Origin: Rosa chinensis
Taxonomy: Eukaryota > Streptophyta > Magnoliopsida > Rosales > Rosaceae
Assembly: GCF_002994745.2 (NCBI RefSeq)
Contig: NC_037091.1
Location: 11,036,501-11,100,500 of the forward strand
DNA length: 64,000 nt
Direction of reading: 5' to 3'
In this document: positions 36,079 to 46,608 of the stretch, in pieces
Position numbering within the stretch: position 1 is the first letter of the stretch
How the letters are laid out: every line of letters begins with the position of its first letter
Position numbers and translations under genes: made by a program
Notes under the pieces: model-generated
Seen by the model: the letters and a program-made list of their open reading frames with translations, nothing else
The model's database searches: none
Told to the model about the DNA's origin: nothing

Positions 36079-36199
36079 TTTTTTTAAAAAAAAAAAAAAA
36101 AAAGAGGATCAAATGATTTCACTCCTACCCCCATGATAACTCGAACCCATGACCTTGATTTTAGGTAGTGGGTGCTCTAACTATTGAGCTAACACCACT
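36079..36199 (-). mobile_element. tRNA-derived SINE
   Basis: An 11-bp duplication, tcgttgtgatt, flanks it (36068-36078 and 36200-36210). On the minus strand the head starts GGTGTTAGCTCAATAGTTAG with an A box (36180-36191), and a B box GGTTCGAGTT lies at 36138-36147. It ends in a homopolymer tail at 36079-36104. The head lacks the acceptor and anticodon pairing of a real tRNA, so it is a SINE rather than a tRNA gene. Confidence 0.75.
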
Positions 36200-36648
36200 T
36201 CGTTGTGATTATGTTGTTGGCTCATTAGTGATGGCGTTTTTTACAAGCATTTATCACGTGTATTTACTACTTAGAATGTGGAGTAGACTCGAGTATTCGT
36301 TAATCATTCATGTGTTTAGAACCGCTACATGGTTGGTGTGCCACTATGCTGACGCTTCCTTACCAAGGATGTGGCATTTTTTTAGATTAAGAGTTTCCTT
36401 GGTCAATATGACAATTTTCCAGCCTGACGGAGTACTAGAGAATTAGTAACTCCATTAGTGTCCATTTGGACATAGAATTTATATTCAGATCCATTGATCT
36501 GATGTTGTTATGAGTGGGTCGCTAGTGACTCTTGATTCTATCATTTATACCATTTGTAACCTCTTTCATATGAATGCTATTATTTGATCCGAAAAAAACC
36601 CTACCACAAACATCAAAATAAAAATAAATTCAAAAATGGTCGAAAACA

Positions 36649-36764
36649 GTGATTTTGGGTTTGCAGGAGGCAAAACAACATGCATTTAATCATGTTATTA
36701 TTGAAATTGATACGAGGGAATGTGTTTTTGACTTGCAATGTTTGGAGAAAAATAGGTATGTAGA
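36649..36764 (+). pseudogene. RNase H-like fragment hit by a LINE
   Basis: About 40 codons (LGLQEAKQHAFNHVIIEIDT, then RECVFDLQCLEKNRY) resemble the middle of a plant RNase H-like domain, the stretch around the Asp-containing IEID motif. It ends exactly at the target duplication of the LINE inserted at 36782. A possible continuation beyond the LINE (37989 on) is too short to judge. Probably an older LINE remnant. Confidence 0.35.
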
Positions 36765-36781
36765 GAGTGTACGTGTAGATT

Positions 36782-37971
36782 TTTTTTTTTGGCTGAAGTC
36801 AAAGGTTAAGAGAGGCAAGGAGCCACCTTAACCTTTGAGAAATTATTAAAGAAGAAAGAAAAAAATATACAAAAGGGAGGGGGAACAAAAACCAAAACCT
36901 CCCATACCAAACAGAAAACAGCTATAGGAAAAAACAACTAACAAAAACGGAAATTCGGCATTCCCAAACTGTCACTCTGACAATGTCTGTCAATGAAAGG
37001 AGGAGCTAGATCCCACCAAGTCAGATCACTAGAAGTCGTACTGTAATTCGCTAATGCATCTGCAACGCGATTCCCTTCCCGAAAGATATATGAAGATCGG
37101 AATTGCATTTGAGAAATACGATATAAACAATTACCCCACTCAATACGAAGCTGCCAAGGCACTAAATCCGGGGACTGCAGAAAGTTTAGAACTAGGGAAG
37201 AGTCAACTTCTAGCCATACATGTTTCCAGTCCCTTACCCAAGCTAGCTCAATAGTCTTAATGACAGCCATTACCTCTGCCGCTATCAAACTAGGAATGTT
37301 ATGATTAGAAGCAAAGGCACCAATGAATTCTCCTCTGTAGTCACGAAAAACGGCTCCATAACCACAACGGCCTGAATCTTGCTTCCAAGCACCGCCAGTA
37401 TTTATTTTCACCCACCCAAAAGGAGGAGGGAACCAATTAACCTCAATAACTGACAGAGTACGGCGCGGCTTGTATTGAACTCCAAAATGCTTCAACACTT
37501 TAAGATCAAGAAGAGAGTTGGTCATATAGCTGGAAGCAATGCGACTTGCTGCTTGAACATGCCCAACAATTAAACAGCAAATTATTGCCACATTGAAACC
37601 CTGACCTTCATGCTTCATTTTATTCCTTGCTTACCATATAAACCATAGAACAGTGGTAAAACATGCCAACCACAACTCCTTCAACTGAGGACTACGATTA
37701 ACCAATCCCACTTGCCATACCTCAATTTATGAACTGGGGACAGTACCTAACTCAAATTTAGAAAACATACAGCACCAAATCTGGTTGGAATAAGAACATT
37801 CTAGAAAAATATGAGCTAATGATTCAGAGTTCCTACCACATAGACCACACCTCGTTGCCAAAGCCACTCCTCTTCTTTGTAAAAAATCGTCTGATAGTAT
37901 CATACCCCGTAGCACCTTCCAAGTTAGTAAAGACATTCTAGGAGTGATAAATTTAAATTTAGACATTCTAG
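36782..37971 (-). mobile_element. 5'-truncated LINE (zinc-binding and RNase H end)
   Basis: A 17-bp duplication, gagtgtacgtgtagatt, flanks the insert (36765-36781 and 37972-37988); the left end is poly(T), so it is on the minus strand. The frame 38026-37727 holds the zinc-binding region (CGLCGRNSESLAHIFLEC). The frame 37618-36938 holds RNase H with AAEVMAV, WLEVDSS and FREGNRVADALANY. The first catalytic Asp position reads NTGGAWK, so that Asp has become Gly. A stop and frame break separate the two frames. It belongs to the same LINE family as 4870-5490. Confidence 0.85.
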
Positions 37972-38029
37972 GAGTGTACGTGTAGATTAAATGAAGTTTT
38001 TGTCTGATTTCTTTTATTCTATTCATTGT

Positions 38030-38595
38030 AATTTCATCTTATTTGATTGAAATCGGGCAATGCACCTTCTAACAAGGAATCTACTTATGTTTCATGACTT
38101 TCATGTATAGTTTAATAATAGTCTTCATATTCAATGGTAAACCCATATTCTCGAACAAACAAAAAAAAGCAAAAAAAAAAAATCCGTTGAGTTACATTGG
38201 AAATGATTGTGAGGGTCTTTTTGACTATTTGCATGAGCCAAAGGAAGTTTATTTGGTTTGGGGTCGACTCTTTCCTGATGCATGATTTCATTCGGCGTCT
38301 TTAATTATATGTAATTGTATGCACCATGTCTATCATTCTCATGAAAAGAAATCAAGATAAGCATGCTTCAGTGAATTATATATCAACAAACATTTTTGGG
38401 TTTTGTTGGTGGTATGTCCCTCACCCTTTTCCTTATTGATTTTTGTCTACGATAAGCCTAGTTTACCATGATTTCGGCTATCTGAAAATAGATTGGCTTC
38501 AATTTTCAAAAAAGAAGAAGAAAAGATTGGCTTCTTTCCTTTGATGTTTTAGAAGTTTTACTCTATTATCTTATCTCTGCCTCTCTACTCTCTTC
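38030..38595. other. intergenic, no gene seen
   Basis: AT-rich, with short frames only. It may hold distal upstream sequence of the aldo-keto reductase locus, but no motif is convincing. Confidence 0.45.
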
Positions 38596-38805
38596 AAATT
38601 GTAATAATTTTTACTTTAAAGGAGCCTAGACTGGCATGCATACATGAGCAATGACATTTTTGCCGTAACATGATTCCTCCTCAGCCGCCTATCTAGACTG
38701 GCATACGTACATTAGCAATGACGTTACTTCCCAAGTAGAAAAGTCAAGAGAGAGTTCCATCCAGTATTCTCTTCGATCTTCAGTAGTAGAAGGACACCCG
38801 AAATC

Positions 38806-38812
38806 TATAAAT
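38806..38812 (+). promoter_or_regulatory. TATA-like box upstream of the aldo-keto reductase
   Basis: The heptamer tataaat, 61 bp before the ATG at 38873, is followed by a pyrimidine/adenine-rich leader. Just upstream, a phrase ctagactggcat-(gc/ac)-acat-(g/t)-agcaatgac occurs twice (about 38627 and 38692). If the locus is a retrocopy this box lies within the copied segment, so its use is uncertain. Confidence 0.45.
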
Positions 38813-38872
38813 CCACGATCTCAATCCCTCAACTCACCAAAAAGAACCCACCTTTCAGCAAAATCGATCGAG

Positions 38873-39847
38873 ATGGCAGCAACTCATATCTCAGAGGTGG
38901 TTCTTGAATCCTCCAATGGCCGCAGGACCATGCCTGTGCTTGGCTTCGGCACAGCATCCAACAATTTACAACGAGAGGTTTTCATAGAAGCTGTTCTCGA
39001 GGCCATAAAGCTCGGTTACCGCCACTTCGACACAGCTTCCCTGTACGGCTCGGAGCAGAGTCTGGGAGTAGCCATAGCCCAAGCACTCAAACTCGGCCTC
39101 GTGGCTTCTCGAGACAAGCTCTTCATCACTTCAAAGCTTTGGTCTAATGATGCTCACCCTGATTTGGTTCTTCCTGCTCTAAAGAAATCCCTTCAGAATC
39201 TTGAATTGGATTACCTTGATCTGTATCTGATTCACTGGCCCATCAGTGCGACGCCTGGGAAATTGAGTCACTTTCTCGAGGAGAAGGACCAAATGCCGAT
39301 GGACTTCAAGGGCGTGTGGGCAGCCATGGAAGAAGCTCAGAGACTTGGCCTCACCAAATCCATTGGAATCAGCAATTTCTCTACCAAAAAGACTCAGAAT
39401 TTGCTCTCTTTTGCTACTATTCCTCCTTCAGTCAATCAAGTTGAGATGAGCCCATTTTGGCAACAAAAGAAGCTCAGAGAATTCTGCAAAGCCAATGGTA
39501 TAGTTGTGACTGCCTTCTCCCCATTGGGTGCCATAGGAACCAGTTGGGGTACCAATTATGTTCTCGAAAGCAAAGTGCTTAATGAAATCGCTAAGGCTCG
39601 GGGAAAGACTGTTGCTCAGGTCTGCATTAGATGGGTTTATCAGGTAGGAGCAACTCTTGCAGTGAAGAGCTACAACAAGGAGAGGTTGAAGCAGAATGTG
39701 CAGGTGTTCGACTGGGAACTAACAGAAGAGGATCTTGAGAAGATCAATCAAATCCCACAGCGCAGAATGATATCTCGAGAAGAAGAGTTGGTTACGGCTA
39801 CTGGACCATACAAGTCCCTTGATGAGTTATGGGACGGAGAGTATTAA
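38873..39847 (+). CDS. NADPH-dependent aldo-keto reductase (AKR4-like), intronless
   Basis: A 324-codon frame without introns. It has the aldo-keto reductase barrel with the catalytic tetrad Asp53 (FDTASLYG), Tyr58, Lys88 (ITSKLW) and His121 (LIHWP). Further motifs are [23 protein letters not shown] and the NADPH-binding [11 protein letters not shown]. Length and motifs fit plant AKR4 enzymes such as codeinone, methylecgonone, chalcone and galacturonate reductase-like proteins, which reduce carbonyls in the cytosol; the substrate cannot be told. It ends normally (LWDGEY). A 16-bp repeat, aaattgtaataatttt, flanks the locus (38596-38611 and 39982-39997), the right copy next to an A-run, which suggests a processed retrogene. 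All key residues are kept, so it is probably functional. Confidence 0.93.
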   Translation: MAATHISEVVLESSNGRRTMPVLGFGTASNNLQREVFIEAVLEAIKLGYRHFDTASLYGSEQSLGVAIAQALKLGLVASRDKLFITSKLWSNDAHPDLVLPALKKSLQNLELDYLDLYLIHWPISATPGKLSHFLEEKDQMPMDFKGVWAAMEEAQRLGLTKSIGISNFSTKKTQNLLSFATIPPSVNQVEMSPFWQQKKLREFCKANGIVVTAFSPLGAIGTSWGTNYVLESKVLNEIAKARGKTVAQVCIRWVYQVGATLAVKSYNKERLKQNVQVFDWELTEEDLEKINQIPQRRMISREEELVTATGPYKSLDELWDGEY

Positions 39848-40125
39848 CTTTACATTGTATGACAATATATGTTTATTTGTATCAAAATAAGGGTGCCAAC
39901 TAGGTCATGTATCTAATTGTATAAGACGTCTATTCGATTCTGAAAACGTAATAACGTATTGCTTGGTTTTCATTCAAAAAAAAATTGTAATAATTTTCAT
40001 CATTAAACATTTGATAATAATTTCCAAATTTAATATAATATTACAATATTTAATTGTGAATAATAAATCATGTTTAAAAAATGGCTGAAACTACTGTAGA
40101 AAAATCATATCAATTCTGATTCTTA

Positions 40126-40356
40126 GGTGAGTTAGTGTTGACACAAGTGAGTTGCTCCTGCGTTTGTTGTCTTTATCATATAGTTGTAGACTTGTAGTGC
40201 ATGTTTGGAGTCGGGGCCTTTTTTTGGCTCCTTGAGTCAGTCATTTTAGAGTTTCAGTGTGAAGTCTAGTGACCATTTCTGTGTTAGAGATGTTGCTTAA
40301 AACTCGTTGTAAGCAGTTCATTATTAATGGAGTTCTTCTTGATTAAAAAAAAAAAA
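40126..40356 (+). mobile_element. retroposed 3' end (poly(A), target duplication)
   Basis: A 14-bp duplication, aattctgattctta, flanks a 231-bp insert (40112-40125 and 40357-40370) that ends in a poly(A) of about 13. The interior has no frame; the text 'gttgtaagcagttcattattaatggagttcttcttgatt' before the tail resembles a LINE 3' UTR. Most simply a severely 5'-truncated LINE. Confidence 0.75.
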
Positions 40357-40370
40357 AAATTCTGATTCTT

Positions 40371-41053
40371 AAAAGAGTTTTATAGAGAACATATAGGAAA
40401 TGCTGGTAGCAACCACACATTCCCAATGTGCCATTGTTCATAAGACATTGATCCATTATAATTAAGTAATTGATCGAATAGTGCAATCTATAAACATTCA
40501 AATTAAGTTTTTAGTGGAGTTCCAGAGCTTCAACTCTACATTCTTGCCATGAGCGAGACCAACATAGATGAATAGTTTTTTTTGACTTTGTCAAGGGGAA
40601 CCCAAAGGCTTCCTAGGCCCAAGATAAACCCCTTCGGCGCATGTGAAATGCTCCAACATAGTTATATATTTATTAATATTATGGATAACGTCCATACCCA
40701 AAATTTATTGAAATATAAACTAGAAGTACAAATGGGAAAGACAAGGAGCAACCCAGGAACAAGAACAATAGTACAAATGCTAAGAACAGATGGAACAAAT
40801 TACAAAGAGGAGTGGCGTATCAAATGATCTAAGTGATCGAGTCATTTTCTTTCCCTGTTAATTTCCAGGAGGCATCCCTCGTTTGTAATTATTCTACCCT
40901 TAGAAAACAACAGCAATAATTTCTTAGAAGCAATTAAGCTCATATTTGGAAAAGAAAGTCTAATTAAGCTCTGGCCTATAAATCAGTTCGTGATGCGCCA
41001 AATGAAACACCCCCCTCCCTTTCTCTCTCTGAGCAAATTATATGTCGATCAAA
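40371..41053. other. intergenic upstream of the receptor-kinase pseudogene
   Basis: No gene. A T-run followed by 'gactttgtcaaggggaacccaaaggcttcctaggcccaag' (40575-40620) looks like another minus-strand retroposon end, without a duplication I can see. Confidence 0.4.
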
Positions 41054-44000
41054 ATGGAGTCTTCGGTTCTGAAATTGATCTTAATCTTAAGTGCAATATC
41101 TGTTTGTTACTGTACGTAGCTCCTCCATGCAACCTTCAACCGCGAGGGCGCGAGGCTGGAAGGAAATGAGACGGATAGTGTGGCATTGCTAGCCATCAAA
41201 GCTAATATACAACATGATCCGAACCAGGTCACGAGCACCTGGAACGACTCCATTCACTTTTGTTTTTGGCATGGTGTCACCTGCAGTCCAAGGCATCAGC
41301 AGAGGGTCACAAAGCTGGACCTCAGCTCTCAAAGCATGGCCGGCTCCATTTCCCCACATGTAGGAAATCTAAGCTTCCTAAGTGTTCTTCGCCTCTATAA
41401 CAAATTAACAATAGCTTCTCTCGTGAAATTCCTCTAGAAATGGGGAATTTGCGTAGGTTGCAGGTATTAGCTCTACAGAATAACTCATTTAGTGGCCCCG
41501 TTCCTGCCAATATATCCAATTGCTTTAACCTCTTTCTTCTCGATATTGGTTTCAACTTTCTGGTAGGGGAAATTCCTCCCAAACTCGGTGGCTTGTCTAA
41601 GGTTCAGTATTTTGTCTTGCAACATAACAATATAACAGGAGAGATCCCTCCTTCCTTGGGGAACCTTACGTCTCTCCAGGCATTTGCTCTTTCTTACAAT
41701 AACTTGGTAGGAAGCATCCCCACGTCTCTAGACGCATTGAACAAATTAACATTTTTCTCAGTTGCCATGAATAATTTGTCTGGTACCATTCCTCCCTCCA
41801 TCTTCAACATGTCTACTCTTCTAACTTTTTTCTCCATAGGACAAAACCAAATTCAAGGGAGTCTTCCCACAAATTTGGGGAAATCTTTTCCTCGCCTCCA
41901 ATTCTTTCTCATTACCCTGAATCTATTTACCGGATATAGTCCTCATTCAATATCCAATGCCACAGATCTTTGGACATTCCAAGTCCAAGGTAACAGACTA
42001 ACCGGACAGGTGCCGGACTTGCAAAAACTTCATAACCTCGGGAGGTTCAATATTGAAGCCAGTCAACTTGGAATGAGTAAATATGGTGATTTGAGTTTTC
42101 TCTCCGGCTTAAGCAATGCCAAAATGTTAGAATCATTGATTTTAAGTGATAACAATTTTGGAGGGACGTTGCCCACATCGATATCCAATCTCACAACCAA
42201 GTTTGAGGAGCTTCAGATTGAAGGGAACCAACTACATGGAAGCATCCCAGCTGAGATAGTAGATCTGGTCTACTTGAAAACACTCACTTTGGGAAGAAAC
42301 AACTTATAGGTAATATTCCCACACACTTCGGGAAGCTTTCAAAGCTTGTTCTATTGACTCTTCATGAAAATGAGTTATCAGGGAGTGTTCCATCCTCTCT
42401 AGGAAATTTGAGCATGCTAATTGAACTCATGTTACAAGAAAATAATCTTCAGGGCAACATTCCTTCAAGCCTAGGTGCATGCCACAAGATGCTGCAATTA
42501 AATCTTTCTCAAAATAGCTTTAATGGCTCAATACCTCCGCAAGTATTTAATGGCCTCCCTTCCTTGTCAATTTCATTGGATTTGTCCAGAAACTTATTCT
42601 TTTCTGGTTCCCTTCCCGAGGAGGTTGGAAAGTTGAAGAATCTTGCTATATTGGATGCTTCTGATAACGTGTTAACGGGACATCTTCCTAAAAGCCTTGG
42701 TAGCTGTGAGAGTTTAGAAGTCTTACATTTGCAAGGCAACTTCTTTGAGGGGCCAATTCCTCCGTCAATGACTTCATTGAGAGGAATTCAAGATTTAGAC
42801 CTTTCTCGCAACAATCTGTCAGGTGAAATTCCACAATTTTTAAAGGGTTTTCCCTTAAAGAATCTGAACCTCTCTTTCAATCAGTTTTCAGGAGCTGTAC
42901 CAATTGATGGTGTCTTTAAAAATGTACGTGCAACCTCAATTATTGGAAACACCGGGCTGTGTGGCGGTATTGCTAAGCTCTTGTTGCCCAATGCAACTCT
43001 AAAGAGTCCAAAAGACTGTCTCGTAGCATGAAATTAATAATCTCTGTAGTGTCCGCTCTTGCTCTTCTTGGAATAGCTGTGGTGCTCTTCTATGTACTTC
43101 ATTTGTCAAGAAAGAAATAACAGTGAGCACTTTGGAGAACTCTCTTTTGCAAGTTTCATATGCAACTCTCCTGAAAGCTACAGATGGGTTCTCTTCAACT
43201 AATTTGATTGGTACAGGCGGTTTTGGATCTGTGTATAGAGGCACTCTGGATAATATTGATGGAGTTATTGTTGCTGTGAAGGTGTTTAACATGTTACAGA
43301 AGGGAGCTTCAAAGAGTTTCATTGCCGAGTGTGAGGCATTGAGGAATATTAGACATCAAAATCTGGTTAAGATTATAACTGCATGTTCAAGTGTTGATTT
43401 CCATGGCAACGATTAATTTCAAGGCTCTGGTTTATCAGTTTATGGATAATGGAATCTTAGAAGAATGGTTGCATCCATGCACAAGAGCAGAAGAGGTAAG
43501 AGACAGAGACACCACTTTAAATCTTGTTCAGAGACTAGACATCGCCATTGATGTTGCTTGTGCATTAGATTATCTTCACAATCATTGTGATACACCAATA
43601 GTTCATTGTGATCTCAAGCCAAGTAAGGTTCTTTTGGACAAAGAGATTACTGGACACATTTCTGACTTTGGGTTGGCAAGGATTCTCTCAAAGCTAACGA
43701 ATAATGTTTCTGAAAATCAATCAAGCTCCATAGGAATCAGAGGATCAGTTGGTTATGCTGCTTCAGGTAATTTTACCCATATGCTGCACAATTTTCTCTC
43801 CTAGTTTTACAATTATATACTTCAGTGATGTGCTATTATATTTTATGTATAATTATAGTGACAAATACTTGTGATATTGTTGAACTGTAGAATATGGTAT
43901 GGGAAGTGATCAGGTGTCGACATATGGGGATGTATACAGTTTTGGTATTCTCTTGTTAGAGATGTTTACAGGGAAGAGACCCACTGATTGCACGTTCAGT

Positions 44001-44271
44001 GATGACTTGAATCTTCACCATTTTGTAAAGACAGCTCTCCCTGAGCGCGTTGCAGAGATTGCAGGTTCAATGGTTCTTCTAGGAGGCATAAACAATATTA
44101 ATGAAGCTCACCACCAATCGAACGTGAAAATACAGAAAATTGAAGAGTGTGTCCCTGTCTTTGATACTTGGAATCGGAGTTGCGTGTTCTGCCTAGTCCC
44201 CAACAAACCAAAAGGAGACGAGTGATGTTGCATCCGAATTACAGTCTAATAAGGATGATCTTCTCAGCTAG
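41054..44271 (+). pseudogene. LRR receptor-like kinase, subfamily XII (EFR/Xa21-like), broken
   Basis: Fragments in order cover a whole receptor kinase: a signal peptide (41054-41115), an LRR N-terminal domain (ALLAIKANIQ...CFWHGVTCS), around twenty LRRs (NNLSGTIPPSIFNMSTL type), a membrane segment ([20 protein letters not shown], about 43035-43095), and a kinase with the [11 protein letters not shown] loop, HCDLKPS and DFGLA. An intron at 43767-43890 has the position usual in this subfamily. Such receptors detect microbial patterns at the plasma membrane. Lesions: TAG at 41117-41119; frame breaks near 41405 (8-bp insertion), 42307, 43015, 43118 and 43411; breaks and a stop near 44150-44200. 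The catalytic-loop Asn after HCDLKPS is Lys and the APE Pro is Ser. The tail ends at TAG 44269-44271. Not translatable as one protein. Confidence 0.92.
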
Positions 44272-44709
44272 AACCTTATAAAAAATCATTACAGTTGTGT
44301 GATGGCTTTCATATCTGATATATCTCCTTTGACTTGTACTAGTCATATGCATGAAAGAAGTTGTGCTATTCTTTTACAAACTATTCTCCTGTTTGGCGAT
44401 GCATATAACACCATGGAAATTTGTTTAGGCGGATTGCTGGTTGTCATACTCTGTTGTTGTTTTCATGTCATTTTGTATCGAGTGAGCACGAAATTTATAT
44501 TAATATTGCCTCTCTAAGAATGAATTGTACGATACTGCAAACTTTCCTGTACAAAATTTATTCCGAAATATTCAATCTTATTTATTTGTAGTCTATAGAG
44601 TTAATCTTTTTTTTTTTTTGGTTACATAGTCTATAGAGTTAATCGTTATATATATTCTCTTTCAGATATGACATCTTTTGTTGATTTATCCTCATCATCC
44701 TGTAGTTTA
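44272..44709. other. intergenic, no gene seen
   Basis: 3' flank of the receptor-kinase pseudogene; AT-rich. Contains a short duplicated phrase, 'agtctatagagttaatc', at about 44590 and 44628 around a T-run. Confidence 0.45.
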
Positions 44710-44994
44710 GAGCAAAACTCCAACAGTAGAAATTATAAAGAAGCAAAAGTCAAAGTTTTAGCTTATATTTTTTATTCAACTCTAATAGATTCCCTATTTT
44801 GCAGCAATTCCTAAAATCTCCATAATTATTCCTTAAAATTTTAGAGATTGCTGTAAATTTAGGAAATTTGATTTTCTCTTTCCTCACTTTCCCTAAAATG
44901 ACGATATTTATAGGAAATCTGTTAGAGCAAAAGAGGCTTATTTTTCCCTAAAATAGAGAAAAATCAAAATATAGGGAAGCTATTGGAGTTACTC
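44710..44994 (-). mobile_element. Tourist-like MITE, copy 3 (complete)
   Basis: 285 bp with inverted ends gagcaaaactccaacag and ctattggagttactc. A perfect TTA duplication flanks both sides (44707-44709 and 44995-44997). That TTA target identifies the PIF/Harbinger superfamily. Same length and blocks as the copies at 3237 and 35608. Confidence 0.85.
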
Positions 44995-45057
44995 TTAGTG
45001 ATCTGAACCTTTACTTAAGGTCATTCTTCAACAAATATTGTGCACTTTACGCATAAT

Positions 45058-45872
45058 AAGGCAGAGGTCTCTCTCTCTGACGAAACGCGCCGCACGTGCC
45101 TAAACTTTGGTTGAGTTTAGCTGAGGTCCTCTCGTCCGATGGCACTCCACGTCGGGGGCTTGCCTCATCATTGTTGTGAGGCTGCCGGACGGGCGATGAT
45201 GGTCTAGGGTTCTTTGGCTTCTTGGATCTGCAATGGCTCGAATCCTGATCGTTTGATCTGATCTTGTTTTGTTCGAAGCTTCTCTGTGGCTGGGGGAGTC
45301 GTGGGGCCTGGTTCAAGGGCGACGATGGCTGGTGTTTAGGTCCAGACAACGGCGACAGCGCAGCATCATCGTTGAGATGCAGCCGGCGCTCTAGGGGCAC
45401 AGTGGATTCTTTTCATTTTGGATCTGGTCTGGTGCTTTTTGGGTTCGATGTTGTCCTCGAGGTGGTGGCGGTGTGGTGTGGGCGGCGACGGTATGGGGCG
45501 GTTGTGGTAGTGGCTCGCTGGTGGCGTGCGTCGTCCTCAACACAGGAAGGTGGAGACGTAACAAGGCTGGGTCAACGATTTGGGCCTAGGGTTTCTGTTT
45601 TTTCTTTGGGCCAATTGGGCCATTCAATAGTTAGCTTTCCTTTTTTTAAGGAACTCTAGGTTAGTAATTTTATTACTTTCAATAATTCCCTAGTTTTTTA
45701 GGGAGCTATGCACTTTTGTGCCTTTAGTGAATCCTCCGAAGTAGTACTGATGGAGGATTCCCGCTATCTTAATGTATTTAATGTCAAATGATGGTAGCGG
45801 AAGGGTATGTAAAGGTCATTCTGGCTTTTGATGAATATATTGGCTTCTGCCTTCTTTCAAAAAAAAAAAAAA
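45058..45872 (+). mobile_element. short non-autonomous retroelement, copy D
   Basis: A plus-strand copy of the family at 1918-2821: a GC-rich 5' half (45100-45600), then a T-rich 3' half ending 'agcggaagggtatgtaaaggtcattctggcttttgatgaatat' and a poly(A) of about 14 (45860-45872). The frame 45264-45659 in the GC-rich half shows no known domain. The left end and target duplication are not resolved. Confidence 0.55.
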
Positions 45873-46103
45873 ATTGTGACAGAGTATTATTCAAATTGAA
45901 AATTATATGGAGATCTGATTAGCATATTTTGTTTTATCTGGTGGGTTTTACTTGTCTATAAACTATACAACGAACAAATGACAAAACAATCTTCAATTGG
46001 GTGGCTGATTTTTTGTCCTTACAATTCTTGAAATGAAACCTTGTTGCTGATGAGCAAATCGATGATTAAGTTATATTGTCAATTGATCAGGATAAAGTAT
46101 TTT

Positions 46104-46105
<2 letters not shown>

Positions 46106-46142
<37 letters not shown>

Positions 46143-46163
46143 ATAGAGCCCTTCTAGTGAAGG

Positions 46164-46214
<51 letters not shown>

Positions 46215-46238
46215 AGAGCCCTTCTAGTGAAGGATTTT
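46106..46238. repeat. (TA)n microsatellite with duplicated 27-bp phrase
   Basis: Two long TA runs (46106-46138 and 46167-46211), each followed by the same phrase tgatagagcccttctagtga plus aggattt (46141-46167 and 46211-46237). This is a duplication of the TA-run plus phrase unit. Confidence 0.9.
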
Positions 46239-46266
46239 ATTTATTTATTTAATTTTTTTTTTTTTT

Positions 46267-46515
46267 AAGGATTGCTTGTGGGATTCATTTTTTGATCATA
46301 TATTGACATTTTGACCGTTTCATTTTTAAGTCTTTATGAGATTATTTCTGTAAATTTTTAGTTAAATTGATAATCGTGAAGGTATCGAATAAGATCAAAT
46401 CAATAGACGAACCAAATCTGTCTAACCTGAACCGTTCATATTCGTTACGAACGCCTTAACGATTTTCAATGTGGCTAAAAATTTGCATAAGTGATGTACT
46501 TATGTAAACCTAAAA
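46267..46515. repeat. 250-bp direct repeat, copy 1
   Basis: Clearly related to 49271-49520 in the same orientation (shared gaacgccttaacgattttca, atttgcataagtgatgtact, caaatcaat-a/g-gacga). Each copy is preceded by a T-run. The pair brackets a segment holding a hAT element, a U6-like sequence and two gene fragments. Element type unknown; either two insertions of one minus-strand retroposon or the ends of one larger unit. Confidence 0.75.
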
Positions 46516-46608
46516 ATCTAATAGTCAATTTGCCAATATATAATCGAAAAGTGAGTCCTGCAAGAGATCCCATAAAATGACCGACCAATAAGCTTCCTCA
46601 GTTTTTTG

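Noticed and set aside
36105..36199. Functional tRNA gene on the minus strand
   Set aside because: A and B boxes are present, but the acceptor stem and anticodon arm do not pair, and an 11-bp target duplication with a homopolymer tail marks a SINE.
45264..45659. 131-codon frame as a gene
   Set aside because: It falls in the GC-rich half of a retroelement copy that ends in poly(A), with low-complexity Gly/Val/Arg content.
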